From contig OX381718.1 of the NCBI GenBank assembly GCA_947462335.1, positions 41,756,976 through 41,820,975 of the forward strand: a stretch of DNA of 64,000 nt, read 5' to 3'. Shown here piece after piece: positions 12,821-24,573 of this stretch. This DNA comes from Harmothoe impar (lineage: Eukaryota > Annelida > Polychaeta > Phyllodocida > Polynoidae). A program made the translations under genes and the position numbers. The notes beneath the pieces are model-generated. The model saw only the letters and a list, made by a program, of their open reading frames with translations, searched no databases and had not been told where the DNA came from. Within the stretch, counting starts at the first letter, position 1; each line of letters begins with the position of its first letter.

Positions 12821-12937
12821 CGAGCATGTCTACCTCCGCCCGAGGAGAGTTCTAAAACACAGACATATTGGTACAGGAGATCTTACACACCGGAAACCAT
12901 AAAATCACGTTATTGCATGATGTGCTTTGTTCCTTGA
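12785..12937 (+). CDS. Possible small open frame (50 aa) downstream of the E2F/E-box patch
   Basis: ATG at 12,785 opens a frame ending in TGA at 12,935-12,937. The peptide begins MSSDVAMSRDVARACLPP, has an EESSKTQTYWYRRSYTPET-like middle and ends near CMMCFVP. It is not recognised. Its only support is position just after the E2F-type site and the mixed, non-repetitive amino-acid composition. It could equally be part of a 5' leader or chance. Confidence 0.2.
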   Translation: MSSDVAMSRDVARACLPPPEESSKTQTYWYRRSYTPETIKSRYCMMCFVP

Positions 12938-13970
12938 ATAGATCGGGCAAATATTGTTTTTCATATGTCTTCCCATCACGCCCGAAAAAGTTTTATAAGT
13001 GTTTCAGGCAACATGGTCTTGAGAATTATGGTAGGTAGGTATTTTCAGTAGAGTAGCCCCCCCCCCCCCCCACCAATCCCAGAGGAGGGGGGCCTGAATA
13101 TGTTCCATTGGTTCCCAATCAAAACTAAAGGGGGCTCAAACGCCATACTCTTCTTTACAAGTCTAATATAAGCTTGTATACATATGCGGCATCAAGTACA
13201 AAAGCCAATACTTAAAGCTGGTTTGGGTAGCGCCCCCCCCCCCCTGCTCCCCATGAAGATTTGCTTCCTACACCTCTATGGCGATGTCGTGGTTTTTTTC
13301 GTTTCATTTTTTACTGTTGAAGGTATACGCAGAATGAGTCGTGAACTGCTGCATCGACTTGCAGGTCATCAGGATCACTCACTGCCTCATCCAGCAAGTA
13401 GGAATAACACATAATTTTGGACACCAAGTCCTGTTAAAAAGTAATTTCCTGAAGTCGGACAATTATTTATGCCACTGAAATAAGTAGGAGCTTGTTCTTT
13501 TTGACCAAAAATATGAATATTCACTAACAATAATCATATTTCAACAACAAAAAATGCTAGGGTTGGCAGGGAGTATACCTACCTAAACGGGGTAAAGATG
13601 TTACCTCTTCCTTGAAAACACCATTAAATGAGATATTCCTTTTTTTTAAAACAATTTGTGAGTCAATGCGAACCCTGCTTTATTATGTTTCTCTAGTGGC
13701 GTAATTTACAATAATATAGACATACATACTATGTAAAATAAATTGTAATGTCTCCAGCAAGGCCCTCTCCTGAAGGTTTGTCATTTCACAACAGATGTAC
13801 AATTCGATGCTGGCAATGAACTCAGTGACCCACCATCGGCTGGTATTGATTGCCATTCAGTGCTAAACATATCTCATATCTTTGTCTGCTCTGTTACCTC
13901 CATTCATGTAGGCCTAATTATATCCTACATACATTTATGTCACCCCCCCCCCTCCCATCCCCATCCTACA

Positions 13971-14282
13971 CAGATAGTCTTTAGGCTTCAGAACTTAGTC
14001 AGTACTGGCTAACAAATCAGTCAATGGTACCTATAACCCATAGTTAGTCTTTTTTTGGTTCACCAACCTAGGTTAGCTAATACTGTCAGGTTTGTCAGTA
14101 CTGACTAACTCACCGTATTCTTCTCCATTTCAATGAGTATTAGGCTAAGACGTTTTGAGTACTAGTAAGGCATTAGTCTTGTGTTGTTTTGCCTCAGTGA
14201 TTTTTAGATAGCCCTTGGTCATGCCTGACCAATGTCCCAATGACTAACCTGGGATAGCAACTACAGACTAAGGGCCGGAGCA
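13971..14282. repeat. Dispersed GTTAGTC-rich repeat (copy 2, shorter)
   Basis: Shares ordered phrases with 9,441-9,970: 'tagtctttaggcttcagaac', 'taatactgtcagg', 'gcctgaccaat.tccc.atgactaacctggg' and 'ctacagactaaggg'. It is about 200 bp shorter, so one copy carries an insertion or the other a deletion. It abuts the next element directly. Confidence 0.55.
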
Positions 14283-14852
14283 TTTGTGTTGTCTGTGTAC
14301 CCGCTCTTGTCTGTGCCTCTGTATTGGCCCTATAGATACGTCTCATGCCGAGGCCTTCGATTTTCTGTCCTCACCTCGTAACCCTTTACAGACGGCATGC
14401 TGTCTTACTGCATCATTTGCCGGTGAGCAATTTGTCGGGTCTGTGTTGGTGCATCATTCCCGCCCCTTGGGAGTGTACATCAACCCCTTTGGGTCAGCAT
14501 AATGAACGAATGCAGCCCTGGCTACCTATTTAGATAGACGCACCAGGGCTGCATTCAAATATCATATTAAAACACTCTGCTGTCACTAAAGTGGTATACC
14601 CTTTTCGGGCCAGCGTAGTACTTTGGAGCATGATACGCCATTTTGGCGTCATGATGCATGGATTCAAGCTTGGCAATTAACTCGCTGTTGAAATCATTTT
14701 CATGTATCTTGCCTATACAACGGGGCTGGCATACTTATCAAAGAACAGCATTACATAGTGCAGGCGAGATACTCGCCGGCATTGCTAGTACATGGTAATC
14801 GATGACAGATGAACATTCAGATTTGAGGCATCACGCTGCCTTTAAAGGGTTA
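14283..14852. mobile_element. Composite of TTAACC-family elements
   Basis: Contains repeated 'catgccga', 'gagtgtacatca', 'cagccctggc' / 'gccagggctgcattc' palindromes and closes with GCCTTTAAAGGGTTA at about 14,838-14,852. At least two palindromic centres are seen (about 14,510-14,560 and 14,660-14,800), so more than one copy is probably present. Confidence 0.45.
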
Positions 14853-15214
14853 TACACCACCGGTGCCCCCACCCCTCACGGACCTCTTTGCACCCCCCCC
14901 CCTCCTCTCCTCCACCACCACCCTTGTTCCTTTCTGCGCAGATGTTAAAAAAATCGTTAGTGCGCACAATGTGCGGGCAGCGTCTGCTGCAGCTTCCGGT
15001 TTGTGTCCAGTGTACGTCATTACAATCAGGATACGTCACAGCTGGACGCGCCATCTGTGAGGAATAAAAGGAGCTATGTTTGTGTGTATCAAAGGTGGGA
15101 TGGGGGGTTATGATTATATTGATGAACTGGTTGGGGCGGAGGTCAATCACACCACTGCGGGATGATGTTTGGTTAAAAAAGGGACTAGTAGATACCACAG
15201 ACATTTTGTAGGAG

Positions 15215-15632
15215 ATATTATAATGTGCCTCTGCAGGGTCCCCACCTTTTTCACCATGTCGCCGTGTCGATTACCAAAAGGGCTATGTCATCGTGTCAAT
15301 TTTTTTTTTGGTTTGAAAATGTTTTTATTGCCAAAGACACAAGTTATACATGTGGTTGTTACGACAATAAATGATGATACCATATATTTGAAAATTTCTC
15401 TAGTTTGTTGACACATTGTGGATGATATAAAGATGGGTAAATACAGATGATATATAGATGACATTTAGGAACACTATTACTGAGCTCGTTCTCTCACTCA
15501 TGATCCAAGAAATAATTTATGCATAGAATATGTACTAGGGTTTTATAAAAATGGCTATGCCTGTCGATTTTTAAAAGGGCCGTGTCGCCGTGCCGCCCAT
15601 GTCAAATTTTTTACCCATATAGAGGCACATAA
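15215..15632. mobile_element. Candidate MITE with TATAATGTGCCTCT-type inverted ends
   Basis: Left end TATAATGTGCCTCTGCAGGG and right end CATATAGAGGCACATAATTA are imperfect inverted repeats. Just inside each end, related 'gtcgccgtgtcgatt' and 'ggccgtgtcgccgtgccg' phrases occur in the same orientation. No coding capacity. Confidence 0.4.
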
Positions 15633-15852
15633 TTATATGATAATGAAAATTATATGCGTTTTGCAAAATAAGTTGGACATGGCATTATACATGTGTTAAA
15701 TATTGCAATGGACTATGAAACAAATTACTACTATACCCATAAACATAATATGAGCTGACCACAAAATGAACTAACATAAAAAAAATCCATTAACCTATCT
15801 CCTCATATGAACTGTCTGAAAGGATTGCCGTGAGGGTCCAATCCCAACTCAC

Positions 15853-16091
15853 TGGCCATGGGTGATTCTGGTTCCGCCAGGACCCTCTCTTCCATTCAGG
15901 AGGAAGCCAGGACCAGGGCCAGATGTGTCAATAGTATTATTATGGGATGGGCAGTGGGGTGAGGACGTATGGTGCACAACACAGGGAATAACACATCCGG
16001 CTATTGTCCCGAGTGGTGCATTCTGGGAACAACCAGCGAAATCAATGTGGGGACCAGCAAAGGAGATGATATGGTTCAGCATGGCTGCCAC
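15853..16091 (-). CDS. Candidate initial coding exon, unrecognised
   Basis: On the minus strand ATG at 16,091 opens a frame starting MAAMLNHIISFAGPHIDF. It runs without stop to a good donor (GGCCA|GTGAGT, exon end 15,853, phase 2). The peptide is mixed in composition, with a Gly/Pro-rich end (TSGPGPGFLLNGREGPGGT). No family is recognised, no partner exon was found to the left, and an overlapping plus-strand frame is also open. I keep it as a weak candidate because the frame ends at a strong donor. Confidence 0.2.
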
Positions 16092-17800
16092 GTCTGTATG
16101 GTACTATTTTCTGTTCCGACTCACTACTAGGCCATTCAAAAATAATACTGTTTTTTCATCACTGCACGGGTCATGGAAATCAGGTTCTGCTATTTCATTT
16201 ATTTTGAAAACAGATAAATTAACACATAATTATTTCCATATTTAGCACCAAAACAATTAAAGCTTACATGGTTAGTAATGTAGTGGGCCAGAAATACTAG
16301 TAACTTACATTTTCCCCTATGTCTAAATTTAAATAAACCCTTAACTACTAATATCTGAATATTTGCTAGTTGCTTGGGTATTTCTCAGAAACCAATGTAC
16401 AATGTGGCGGCCCCCACAGATAATCTGGTCACGTGACGAGAAATAATAGTATATGGAATGAGCCAGATGATGGTAAAGCTGGCCTATCCGTCCAGGGCTT
16501 GTGAAACTAATGTAGACATATTTCCTTTGTATAGCATAATTGATTAAAACAGCCGTATACAATATCCATAATTGTGCACCATCTGTTCCTTGATAGGTCT
16601 TGATGCGTGAATACAGACCTGATGAGCTACTGAGTCCACTATGCTTAAAGTGGCATGATCACCCATTCACAATTCTGATACTATAGTAGTCTACTACGTG
16701 GTAGAATGTGAGTGGTGAGATTGCCCTTTTAATGCCACGAGATCATGAATGGTATATGAATGAACACTAGGATTAAAAACCAGATGTTATCTTAGCATTT
16801 GGAGGCCAAAGAAGAAGAAGTTCCATGAACCGACCACTCCGCGAACTGACCCGAACCCCTGCTGTCAGTAACTGCTGTCACAACCTTCTGTCAGCTGTCA
16901 GACCTCGGTGTCAACTGTCACAACCTCCTGACTCTATGACATCTACATCTCTGCTGCTGGGTATCAGCAAACTCTCCGTTCTGTTCTGCTCGTGCCTCTG
17001 CCACAACCTAGGCCTTGGGATTATATTTCTGTGAGAGATGTGGGCCTTATTTCTAGAGTTTGTAATATTGAAATAGTGTAGAATTCAAAGAGGATAACCT
17101 CTTACGATCCTGGGATTCAATGGTTTTTGTCCAGCTAGAGGACGGTCTTACAGGTATAGTGGCAAAATCTTACAATCTTGAGAAATAATCCCCAGGCAGG
17201 AATATAGATGCCTCACTCACTGCATGTTTGCACTCAGCCTTATTGTTAGAGTGCACTAACCATGGGAATTAAATTCAAGGAAACTGATGAATAAAAGGTC
17301 AATGCAGGAAGGCTTTTCAGCACTTGATTACAAAAGATTCATCTGTGGCACTATATTCAAACACAAGACAATAGTATATATTGTAACCTAATAATATCAC
17401 TTGGCCCTGTTGTAGACAATCTTTAAAGAAAGGAAACTTCACTCTTCAGCTGTAGCAATGGAGGTTTTCCAGGCAATGGACAGTTCAGTACCGTCAGCTG
17501 AATTTTGTAATTAACACTGAATAATCAAATGTCTCCTTCCCCATCAGAAGGTAGAGAACAGTGCCACTTACTAAAGTACTTTGTCTATTGAGACTCACTC
17601 CTTGCATGAGTAGATATTATAGCTAGGGAGAATGGCGTATGATCTGCCATATCCCTATCCACTAACAGAATATTTTCGTCTGGCAGAGAAGCAGAGTGGG
17701 GAATAACAAAAGGAAATTGGAGAATGGACATCTCAATTCCCAAACACCAGAGCCACTCTCCAAATGCCACCTGCTAACTCCACAATATTCTTTTTACTTC
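16092..17800. other. Intergenic DNA, nothing recognised
   Basis: No coding exon, RNA gene or clear element ends were identified. A short tandem of 'ctgtcag' words lies near 16,860-16,920. Confidence 0.4.
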
Positions 17801-18220
17801 TAACCTTTAAGGGCCGCTGAGTGCTTTAATGTGCTATGCTCTTCATTGTCAGGATGCATGGATGTAACCCTGGGTGCTGTTTCTCCACAAATTTCCGCAG
17901 ATGTCCGCCATACGCATTCCCTATATTTGTGGAGGAAATAAAAATGAGAAATAAAAATATTTTTGTTACTTAATCATACAAATACGGAGCTCCGTTAATA
18001 TTTGCAGACCTTCGCAAATGTATGGCAGCAAATTTGCAGAGGTCCGCAAATTTGCAGAGGTCCACAAATTTGTAAACAACACCCTGGTGAGTCACCCGAC
18101 ATTATTGCATCCAAGTATCATGCCGACCATATGGAGTTGATGCATAACAAGCTACATTCATGCATCAGGACGCCAAACGTCACAGTACATTAAAACAGAA
18201 TGCGGCCCATAAAGGTTTAA
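17801..18220. mobile_element. TTAACC-family element interrupted by a CAAATTTGCRGAGG-rich insert
   Basis: Outer ends TAACCTTTAAGGGCCGC (17,801) and GCGGCCCATAAAGGTTTAA (18,220) are inverted. Inside, 'ggatgcatggatgtaaccctggg' is separated from 'ccctggtgagtcacccgac' by about 200 bp (17,876-18,085) with inverted 'tccacaaattt' sequences at both ends and short tandem copies of 'tttgcagaggtccgcaaa'. This reads as a second element inserted in the first. Confidence 0.5.
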
Positions 18221-18898
18221 CAGCCCGCGGGTATTCCCCTCTCCTGGATTCCCCCAAGCCAGGGTGAATGGAAAAAACGGATTTTGCCTAGGGGCAAAAC
18301 GGAAGGAGTATCACCTAGAATGCCCTCTGTGGGGAGAAGTCGGAACTTCCGGAGGTGCAGGGCATTATGGGAGTCGCAGGGTATTGTGGGTAGTTGACTC
18401 ACAGGTCATGTGACCTTCGGGGTCGCTGGTCCCCCCCCCCCCCCCCAGGTGCGCCGGTTACCAGTTGGTTACCGATGTACGAGTGCTGCCTCAGGCCGGC
18501 AACAAGCGAAATTCTTAAATTTAAAAATATTTGCCTCTAGGTAAATTCTTACTCTGACTTTACCCATGATCTTTGTGGGTAAACTGCCTTAGGCGTAGGA
18601 GAAGCCAAAGTATGGTTTTGTCTTTAGGCATTTGACATTTGTGGTACAAAATATGAAAAGGTGACTAAAACTAATAGCAGGCAAGCGTGCCTCATAGGTA
18701 AAGTATGGAGGGAGGGGGGCAGTGTGGGGAGCAGAAGAGGGCGGAGAGAGGTGCATCATGACGGAAAATGACATATTAGTGCATATATAAATAGCACTAT
18801 GAGACCCTTAACTAAAAGACTAAGAGATAATTGAGGATGAGACTCTATGACAAAGTCTACATCGTTGACTTTATCTTCACTCAAACATTAAAATTTAA
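18221..18898. other. Intergenic DNA with a poly-C run
   Basis: A run of about 16 C lies at 18,431-18,446. No gene is recognised. Confidence 0.4.
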
Positions 18899-19021
18899 AG
18901 GGTGGCACAAAGTTACAATGTTGAATGCAGCATAAAGTTGCTTGTGAGGGCTGCATTCATGCATCATACCGTTAACGGGCATTGCAAATTAAGGCAATAG
19001 GCCGCAGTTCTCAAAGGGTTA
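18899..19021. mobile_element. Partial TTAACC-family element
   Basis: Holds 'gggctgcattcatgcatcat' and ends CTCAAAGGGTTAA. It is shorter than the family and lacks a clear left end, so it is probably truncated. Confidence 0.45.
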
Positions 19022-19286
19022 ACCTTTAAACTAAAAAAGCCTAACGACAAGATAAAGAAAACAAAACATGAATAAGCCTTTGACCTTTCCAGCGTCTTGT
19101 TGACGAGGAATCCTAGTCTTGTAAACTAGTATATTTTAACCTGATTATAAAAGGTTGTCAGCTAATTAGGGATTAGTTTCTAATGTCGTTATGAATAAGA
19201 CACAATTAGGATGATCAGCACTGTAAACACATCCTTGCAGACTTGAAGACAATGCCATTGTTCTCTTGTTTTTGTTGCTGTTAAGC

Positions 19287-19880
19287 ATTACCCTTTAATG
19301 ACGGCATCATGCCTTAACGTATCATGCTCGTGGTCGTCATGATGCATGAATGTGGCCTGGGGAGTCACTCACCAGTGCTGCATTCAAGCATCTGGCAGGC
19401 CTACGAGGTTGAGAGATCATGCACCTACACTGAAAATCCATAGATTGAAAGGGTTAGTCAGTACAGACTAACCCAGGTTGGTCATATTAGTGTTAGTCAC
19501 AATGGCAAAGTTATATTCAAAAATGACCAAGGGGTCAGTCAGTAGTGGCTAACCTAGGTCCATCATTGGTGTGTTGTATTTGTATGCCACTAGTTGGGGC
19601 CACCTGTGATGACCACTCAGTGGCTCCCCCTGGAACTAAAAAGACTAAGGTGGGTTGGTCAGTAGTGACCAACCTGGCATTAATAACTAATCTAGGTTGG
19701 TGGTATAGGGATCCAAAAAATGACTAACTAGGTTGGGCACTAGTGACTGAGAGGTTGGGCGTATAGGGAGCCTAGGAATATCAGTGTATGCAGCAGTGCC
19801 GAGTTACTCACCGGGGCTGCATGAGTGCATCATTTAAAAATGCCATCTTTATGCGAGATGCCATCCTTAAAGGGGTAAAC
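19287..19880. mobile_element. TTAACC-family element split by a TA-flanked element
   Basis: Left part 19,287-19,427 (starts ACCCTTTAATGACGGCATC) and right part 19,787-19,880 (ends CCTTAAAGGGGTAAA) together make one family member. The middle is the insertion listed next. Confidence 0.55.
19428..19786 (-). mobile_element. 359-bp non-autonomous element, TIR CACTGAAAATCC, TA target duplication
   Basis: Bounded by CACTGAAAATCCATAGATT and CCTAGGAATATCAGTG with TA on each side. Interior is rich in 'gactaacc.aggttggtc' words. The same element in opposite orientation, enlarged by a nested MITE, is at 55,750-56,458. TA duplications and the short TIR suggest a Tc1/mariner-type non-autonomous element. 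No transposase frame is present. Confidence 0.7.
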
Positions 19881-22069
19881 AGCAGCTGATACTATTATGT
19901 GAATATATGAGGTATTACTGGTTCATTATATGGCACTCAACGAATTGTCTTTTCCTTAAGAGGTATTTTTATTGTTAGGATAAATTCATCTAGGGTCGAC
20001 CACTTACCTTGAGTTTGTACTCTTTTTTTTCGTTATTCCTAGTCGTCCTTTCCTGGTAAGAGTAACACTTAAATTGTACTTCTTTTTGTTTCAACTTCAC
20101 TCAAAAAGTAAACTCGTCTGCAGACTCTTCTAAGTGACAAGAGAGTGGGTCCTCTAGCTGTAGTTGTCAGATAGAAGATACACTTGGTATGTGCCAGCCC
20201 AAAACCTGACTCATGCCAGCCCTAGACTCGTCAACCAGGGTCTGATTCAGGATTTTCCCTGTAGGTGGCATCAGTATAACATGCATTCTGTATAAAGTTG
20301 GGGAATGAATTGCATAATTTCTATGTTGATTTTAATCATATTTATGGGTATACACATTCATGTTATGGAGAATCCTGAGATTTATCTATTGGGGATGCTA
20401 GAAAAGGTAAAGGAATCAATGTTTTGATATAATTGAGACAAAACAAATATGTGTAGGGCACAGACACCTCTTTTGTGGTTATTTCTATGGTACAATAGCT
20501 GCAAGGAAACTCCCATTGGTATGACATCCACATATGTGTTAGCAGTCTGTAACTAAAGGGTAGAAATACTCTCAATATAGACTTGGGGATATGGCAGGAA
20601 TTCCCCTAACCTACATACCTATATGTTTGTATGAATTAGCTATTATAAACCTAAAAAATATAGACAGACATGGACAACAATTATGCCTAGGCAGAACCCA
20701 GTTAGCTCCACCTGCAGTGAAGTAGAGGTTAGAGTGCACAGGTTAACCCTCTAAGGGGTGCATAGTGCTTTAAGGTGCTATGCTCTATGTGATCATAATA
20801 CATGAATTCAGCCTTGGCAAGTATACTCGCCCAACTGTTGATTCATTTCCAAAGGTGCATGAATGCAGGCTTGGCGAATAGAATCACCAGGGCTACATTC
20901 ATGCATCATGCTGACAAAGGGATTCAAGCACATTTAAAGCAGTTTGCAGCCAATAAAGGGTTAACTATTCTGGGTTGTGAATTTGACGACCTTAGACTTG
21001 TCACTTGGAGTGGGCCACTGCCTCGGCTAACATTGTCAGTTAGATGACCCTAGTCTTGTCTTGTGGGATGGTAACCGGACAGTTCATCAAATAGACAACC
21101 TTTAACTCATTTATTTTATGACCGTCACTTAAAAGACCCTAAACCCTTCTTATAAGACGACCTTTTGACAAGTTTGGATCCCTTCATTTTATCAGTGTTG
21201 GTTGCATCATTTTCATGAATTTACGTGACCGTTGAACCGTTATTACCACAATTAAATCTTTGGCTGTCTTGTCCTGTTTTACATCGTTGAGTAGAGACTC
21301 ATATAATGATGAATATATACATAATTCCTATATGTAATTGGAATGATAGGGTTGGAAGAAGAGGGTAGATAAAAGTGGTGAGGGTTTACTGGTTGCTTAG
21401 CCAGGGCTGCCCACTTAGAGATGTAGAGGGGATGAGTATGAAAAAGAAATCAGAAAGGGAGATGAGGTATGAGAATAGATCTATGTGTAAATAAGCATTT
21501 GTATTCATCTTCTAGGAGGCTCTGAGGACTTTGTGGATATGGGAATTCAGCACTGTCATGGCAAATCATTCAACTAGTGTTGACATTCGGTACCATTTGG
21601 TTACTCATGTAGCTCAATGTTCCTACTTTGCTCATGATCTAAAATTCGCAACCCAAATAACTCAAAAAGAGCACTAATGGATATAAGTGAACTGCTTTTT
21701 GACGATGGAAGGACAAGGGTAGATGGTTCTGAAGATGGAAAAGATGTAGTTTACACAAACAGGTTGCTTGTCTAGTGGTCAAATAATAAGAATTTCCCAT
21801 TTTTTTGTGTGATGCCCCAAGAATAGAATGTCTACAAAACCTCTGATTGGTCAAAACTATAATGATTATTATTAATATAAGGTTCTAACACGCGCAGCAG
21901 TGACTCTCCCATTCAGGGGACCAAGTCACTGCAGCTGACTTCATGACGTGTATCTAGGCAGCGTCACCAACAGTCAATGAGCGCAGTGCAAGATTTGGAA
22001 GTTTTGTTGTGTTATCTAGGTAAATCTGAGTTAATTTTGAATTATCTCGACTTTTGTTTGTTGTCAAAA
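19881..22069. other. Intergenic DNA, no gene recognised
   Basis: Apart from the element at 20,743-20,964 nothing was recognised. Confidence 0.4.
20743..20964. mobile_element. TTAACC-family element
   Basis: Begins TTAACCCTCTAAGGGGTGC and ends CCAATAAAGGGTTAA. Interior has 'catgaattcagccttggc', 'gcatgaatgcaggcttggcg' and 'gggctacattcatgcatcatg'. Confidence 0.6.
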
Positions 22070-22654
22070 CCGCATTTAACCACGTCGCATCTGCGAGGGG
22101 CCCCTAGACCAAGTCACGACGTCGAGGGTAGGTGCCACGGGGCACCTTCCCTCGACTTCACAGAGGCAAATATCAGAGTCACCCAATGTCGCCAATACTA
22201 CTCTCACACAAGGGTCAGGCACTGCTGGACTATAATAGATGGGTCAAGGGCCATTCTAGTGAGGGTCAGGCTAGGCTGGACATTCAATAACAGGCTGGAC
22301 CTTGGCAAACTTGCTTGAAAGTCTGGCCATGCTGGATCCTCATGCCATAGTCTGGCAATGCTGGACTCTTGCAGGCTGATAGAGACTCTCCCAAGAGTCC
22401 AGCATTGCCAGACTATGGCATGAGGATCCAGCATGGCCAGACTTTTAAGCAAGTTTGCCAGGGTCCAGCCTGTTATTGAATGTCCAGCCTAGCCTGACCC
22501 TCACTAGAATGGCCCTTGACCCATCTATTATAGTCCAGCAGTGCCTGACCCTTGTATGAGAGTAGTATTGGCGACATTGGGTGACTCTGATATTTGCCTC
22601 TGTGTTCGTGACTTGGTCTAGGGGCTCCTCTAGCCGCGCCGTGGTTAAACGCGT
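22070..22654. mobile_element. Large fold-back element (near-perfect palindrome)
   Basis: Arms at about 22,161-22,372 and 22,392-22,604 are almost perfect inverted copies around a spacer of about 19 bp. Pairing continues more weakly to CGCATTTAACCACG on the left and GTGGTTAAACGCG on the right. The left arm carries an extra small hairpin, 'cgtcgaggg...ccctcgac', near 22,120-22,160. Segments resembling the outer ends occur at about 45,750-45,820 and 55,500-55,575. Non-coding; a fold-back type mobile element. Confidence 0.8.
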
Positions 22655-23660
22655 AGGCCTTATATGCCTATCATTTCATTAGTTGATTTCTGGATGTTAC
22701 ACTAGAAACACGTGCTGCGCCACCTACGGAGTGCTGAGGTTGCTAATAAAATTATGTATTTTTGGGTTCACTATTTATAGTGTATGTTTTCTCACTGTCA
22801 CTACTACTAAATAACTGGCCGTATATAGTTGCCTTCTTCTCTCTGAGGTCGGGTAGGATGTTTTAACCTTTAACTAAGACTATAAGTTAAATGTCAGAAG
22901 GCATTCTTTTGTAATGTCAAACCCTCTTTCGTTGTGCCATATACAGCACGACATATTTCATGTCATGTCCATAAGCTCTCTGTTAACCTTTATCTCTCAA
23001 GTTCATTTCCCTCCAAATAAATCTCAAGAATGACACGAGAAAGTATCTTGTGCACTTCTCGAAAAAAGCAAGAGCTGTAACTGTTTTGGCGATGAGAACA
23101 CGTTTTGTCGGCGCCAAAACCGTTTTTAGAATAATCATGGTGGACATAGGTCTTTTGAGAAGATTTGTCCACAAGTAGAATAATGACGTAAATTTCCCGA
23201 ATTCCTGGCAATATGACACCGCAGCACTCATAAATCATGTAAAGGGTTAATTATACATTGCACTCTTAATAAATTTAACAGACACCAGTGTTACATAACA
23301 TAATATTAAATAACGTGTTCATTTAACCATTCTGTCACTGAGAGAAACATAAATTAAACCAATCGGTACAGTATAAGTAGTCCGAGGGCTGCCATACATT
23401 TCCCAGCGAAGATGCAAAGTTATATTTTTTCAGACAACCACAAGGATATAGGTTTCTGCTTGTTTTGATGCCGTATAAACAGACATATTGGATGTCCTAA
23501 CACTGTCCAATACACAGTGAGGCTTTGTGTGCAGGATATACCGCGGTTTACACACAAGGAGCAAGCCGAGCCATAGGAAGGTCAAGGTCATACACTAAGG
23601 TGATCCCAGGGTCACAACACAGCTCTAGGAGTAGGTCAAAGTCTGTCTGACTCGTATATA
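22655..23660. other. Intergenic DNA, nothing recognised
   Basis: Two overlapping 82-residue frames near 22,983-23,238 are open on the minus strand. Neither has a recognisable motif or splice context. Confidence 0.35.
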
Positions 23661-24573
23661 GGGTGGCCGGACCATTTTTATAAAACCATACAAGATTAAT
23701 ATTATTCATATCTAGCAACAGGCCTAATATTCACATTTCCCAAACTACTTTTGTTACAATGATGCAATAAATAGGGAATTAGCTGTAGTTGTTTGAAACT
23801 ACCTCACCCTGATAAACCTTCTGACAGATTTTAAACTGGTGCCAATGCCACCATTAGAAGTCATAGCAGTCTTCTTATGGTACCACTCTGCCACCTGGGG
23901 AATATCTGTTGAAATAGTGGCCTTCATGCACCATTGCACCCCATTGACACAGGTGCTATACAGTGCTGCCGTCTGGTATTGCACCATGTAATAAATGATA
24001 AGAAGCCTCATTATGACCCTCAGGAGATGCCCTGACGCTGGCTGGCGGTAGGTTGTATCATTTCCATTCCAAATGCATCATTTTGAGTTGATTTAGATCT
24101 ATCTCCAGTAATCTACCGTGAACTACCAATTAAAAACTTCTATGAAAGAATGAGCTCTGAAAATACACAATCATAGGTGGCTTATCTCAAAAAGATATAA
24201 ATTTCCTAAGATATTATATGACACCCCAGGGGATACCTGCATTCAAGACACGTCAAGCAAAAAAAGAATCTCATTGATACATGGCTTTGCCACCAAGTAG
24301 TGCCCATTCTCCCAAGTGATAGACTCAGTTATACAGCTCAAGACAGACTGGAAATCTGATGGTCTGTCAACATTGCCCCTGAGTTACAGTATGTTATACA
24401 ATTTTGTATGGTTATTCCTGCCTGTATAAGATGTATCCATTCAGGATCTCTTTATACAAATTTATTAGAGGTCTCTATCTGCTCCCCAGTTAAAATGGGA
24501 GCATATCATAAAAGGGTCATTTAACATAGGATCAGATACGGATTGCGCAAACAGCTAGACCCTCCGGCCACCC
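23661..24573. mobile_element. 913-bp element, TIR GGGTGGCCGGA, TA-flanked
   Basis: Begins GGGTGGCCGGACC and ends CCTCCGGCCACCC, with TA on both sides. It shares long interior stretches with 29,282-30,697, for example 'ccctgacgctggctggcggtagg', and the region after it to the right end. The two copies flank the PL14 lyase gene at distances of about 2.2 kb and 0.1 kb. Confidence 0.75.

Larger units (their letters stand above)
9971..13970. other. Intergenic DNA with poly-C runs; no firm gene
   Basis: Apart from the promoter-like patch and short open frame at 12.7-12.9 kb (listed separately), nothing recognisable was found. C or G runs of about 10-14 occur at 11,995-12,006, 12,019-12,033, 13,059-13,071 and 13,232-13,243. 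A 120-residue open frame at 11,085-11,447 on the plus strand has no recognisable motif and no flanking splice logic. Confidence 0.4.

Noticed and set aside
15862..16245. 127-aa plus-strand frame
   Set aside because: Overlaps the weak minus-strand exon candidate; no recognisable motif, and neither strand is well supported.
22204..22452. Open frames inside the 22.4-kb palindrome
   Set aside because: They arise from the inverted arms, and both strands give similar frames; no protein family recognised.
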